Positions 51,288-51,543 of a stretch of 51,543 nt of DNA are shown piece by piece; position 1 is the stretch's first letter; the number at the start of each line of letters is the position of its first letter. Location of the stretch: the NCBI GenBank assembly GCA_947384955.1, contig CANDJC010000015.1, positions 1 to 51,543 on the forward strand, written 5' to 3'. A program made the position numbers and the translations under genes. This stretch comes from an uncultured Eubacterium sp. Its GTDB lineage: Bacteria > Bacillota > Clostridia > Lachnospirales > Lachnospiraceae. The notes beneath the pieces were generated by a model that was given only the letters and a program-made list of their open reading frames with translations, was not told the origin of the DNA and did not search any database.

Positions 51288-51528
51288 AGGACAGATGGCC
51301 TTTTTTTGATGATATTCTGCATGTATTTTTTGCTATAAATAAAAAAAATCGGCCATTCTGCATAAATGCGGATTCAGGGAGCAGATTAGACAAAAAAAGG
51401 GGGGGGACATTATGGCTGCGCGGACGCCGGGAGAGGGGATTTGCACGGTCTTCCTGCGGCTGCTCCAGAATGTTAAGAATCCCTAAGCATTCTGCATTTA
51501 CGCTGTGGCACCGGACGGGACGCGGCAC
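51274..51528 (-). CDS. ORF containing the repeat-encoded peptide, doubtful
   Basis: An 84-codon frame on the minus strand containing ILEQPQEDRANPLSR, which matches the peptide at the left edge of the window. Outside that segment it has no recognisable feature and runs through a G tract and a hairpin into the yjjI promoter, so it may not be a real gene. It is recorded for the repeat link only. The rest of 51201-51543 holds the yjjI promoter, a possible ATGGCC/GGCCAT hairpin with T and A arms at 51294-51355, and the repeat. Confidence 0.2.
   Translation of the reverse strand: MPRPVRCHSVNAECLGILNILEQPQEDRANPLSRRPRSHNVPPLFLSNLLPESAFMQNGRFFLFIAKNTCRISSKKGHLSFANL
51426..51460 (-). repeat. 35-bp dispersed repeat, right copy
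   Basis: Reverse complement of 12-46 with one mismatch in 35. A tract of seven A and eight G (51392-51406) lies 20 bases to its left. Confidence 0.75.
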
Positions 51529-51543
51529 CTATTCGCCCTGGCT

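Overview
The window looks like a chromosomal segment of an anaerobic, low-to-moderate GC Bacillota, most likely a gut Lachnospiraceae (Clostridia). Signs of this are GGAGG-type ribosome binding sites, paired YhgE/Pip membrane proteins, a BMP-type nucleoside ABC transporter, the oxygen-sensitive glycyl radical enzyme YjjI, and no respiratory genes. The taxon is inferred from gene content only. Almost every gene is on the minus strand, so operons read right to left. No rRNA, tRNA, CRISPR array or complete transposon was seen.

Layout. 0.26-2.5 kb: a two-component system. 2.8-4.8 kb: an AT-rich AAA ATPase plus TOPRIM gene pair that resembles two-gene anti-phage systems. 5.2-26.2 kb: a long, tightly packed capsule/exopolysaccharide operon. 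From its promoter end it encodes a Wzz-like co-polymerase, two GT4 enzymes, a GT11 fucosyltransferase-like enzyme, a DUF6625-like protein, a WbsX-like protein, a Wzy polymerase, a GT2, an acetyltransferase, a DegT aminotransferase, an FdtA ketoisomerase, a second GT2, a TIGR04325 methyltransferase, an unrecognised transferase and a Wzx flippase. It ends with a four-gene module: cytidylyltransferase, ferredoxin/FrhB protein, MenD-like ThDP enzyme and SDR. An XRE regulator (26.4-26.8 kb) heads the operon. A leader of about 11 imperfect 13-nt repeats separates it from wzz.

The region 26.8-27.4 kb has no gene. It carries two perfect inverted copies of a 25-bp site and a consensus sigma-70 promoter reading into a small protein plus zeta-type toxin pair (27.4-28.1 kb). 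Then come trpS, two YhgE/Pip membrane proteins with a small membrane partner, a retropepsin-like aspartic protease with a small partner, a secreted Fn3 protein, an FGGY kinase, a GNAT remnant and a YhcG/DUF1016 PD-(D/E)XK nuclease (28.2-39.0 kb).

39.2-51.2 kb is a nucleoside catabolism block. It holds yjjI, udp, cdd, deoB, a Crp/Fnr-type regulator, a BMP lipoprotein, yjjW, an ABC ATPase, two permeases, a YczE-like membrane protein and deoC. Together they would import nucleosides, deaminate cytidine, release and isomerise (deoxy)ribose-1-phosphate, and cleave deoxyribose-5-phosphate to acetaldehyde and glyceraldehyde-3-phosphate. YjjI and its activase YjjW sit in the same block.

The most unusual feature is a set of three nine-G tracts in the coding strands of three capsule genes. 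In two of them a one-base change would cut the protein off within a few codons. This suggests phase-variable capsule structure. A 12-codon tandem repeat and the 13-nt leader array add further repeat-based variability to the same operon. A 35-bp dispersed repeat also lies inverted at the two ends of the window.
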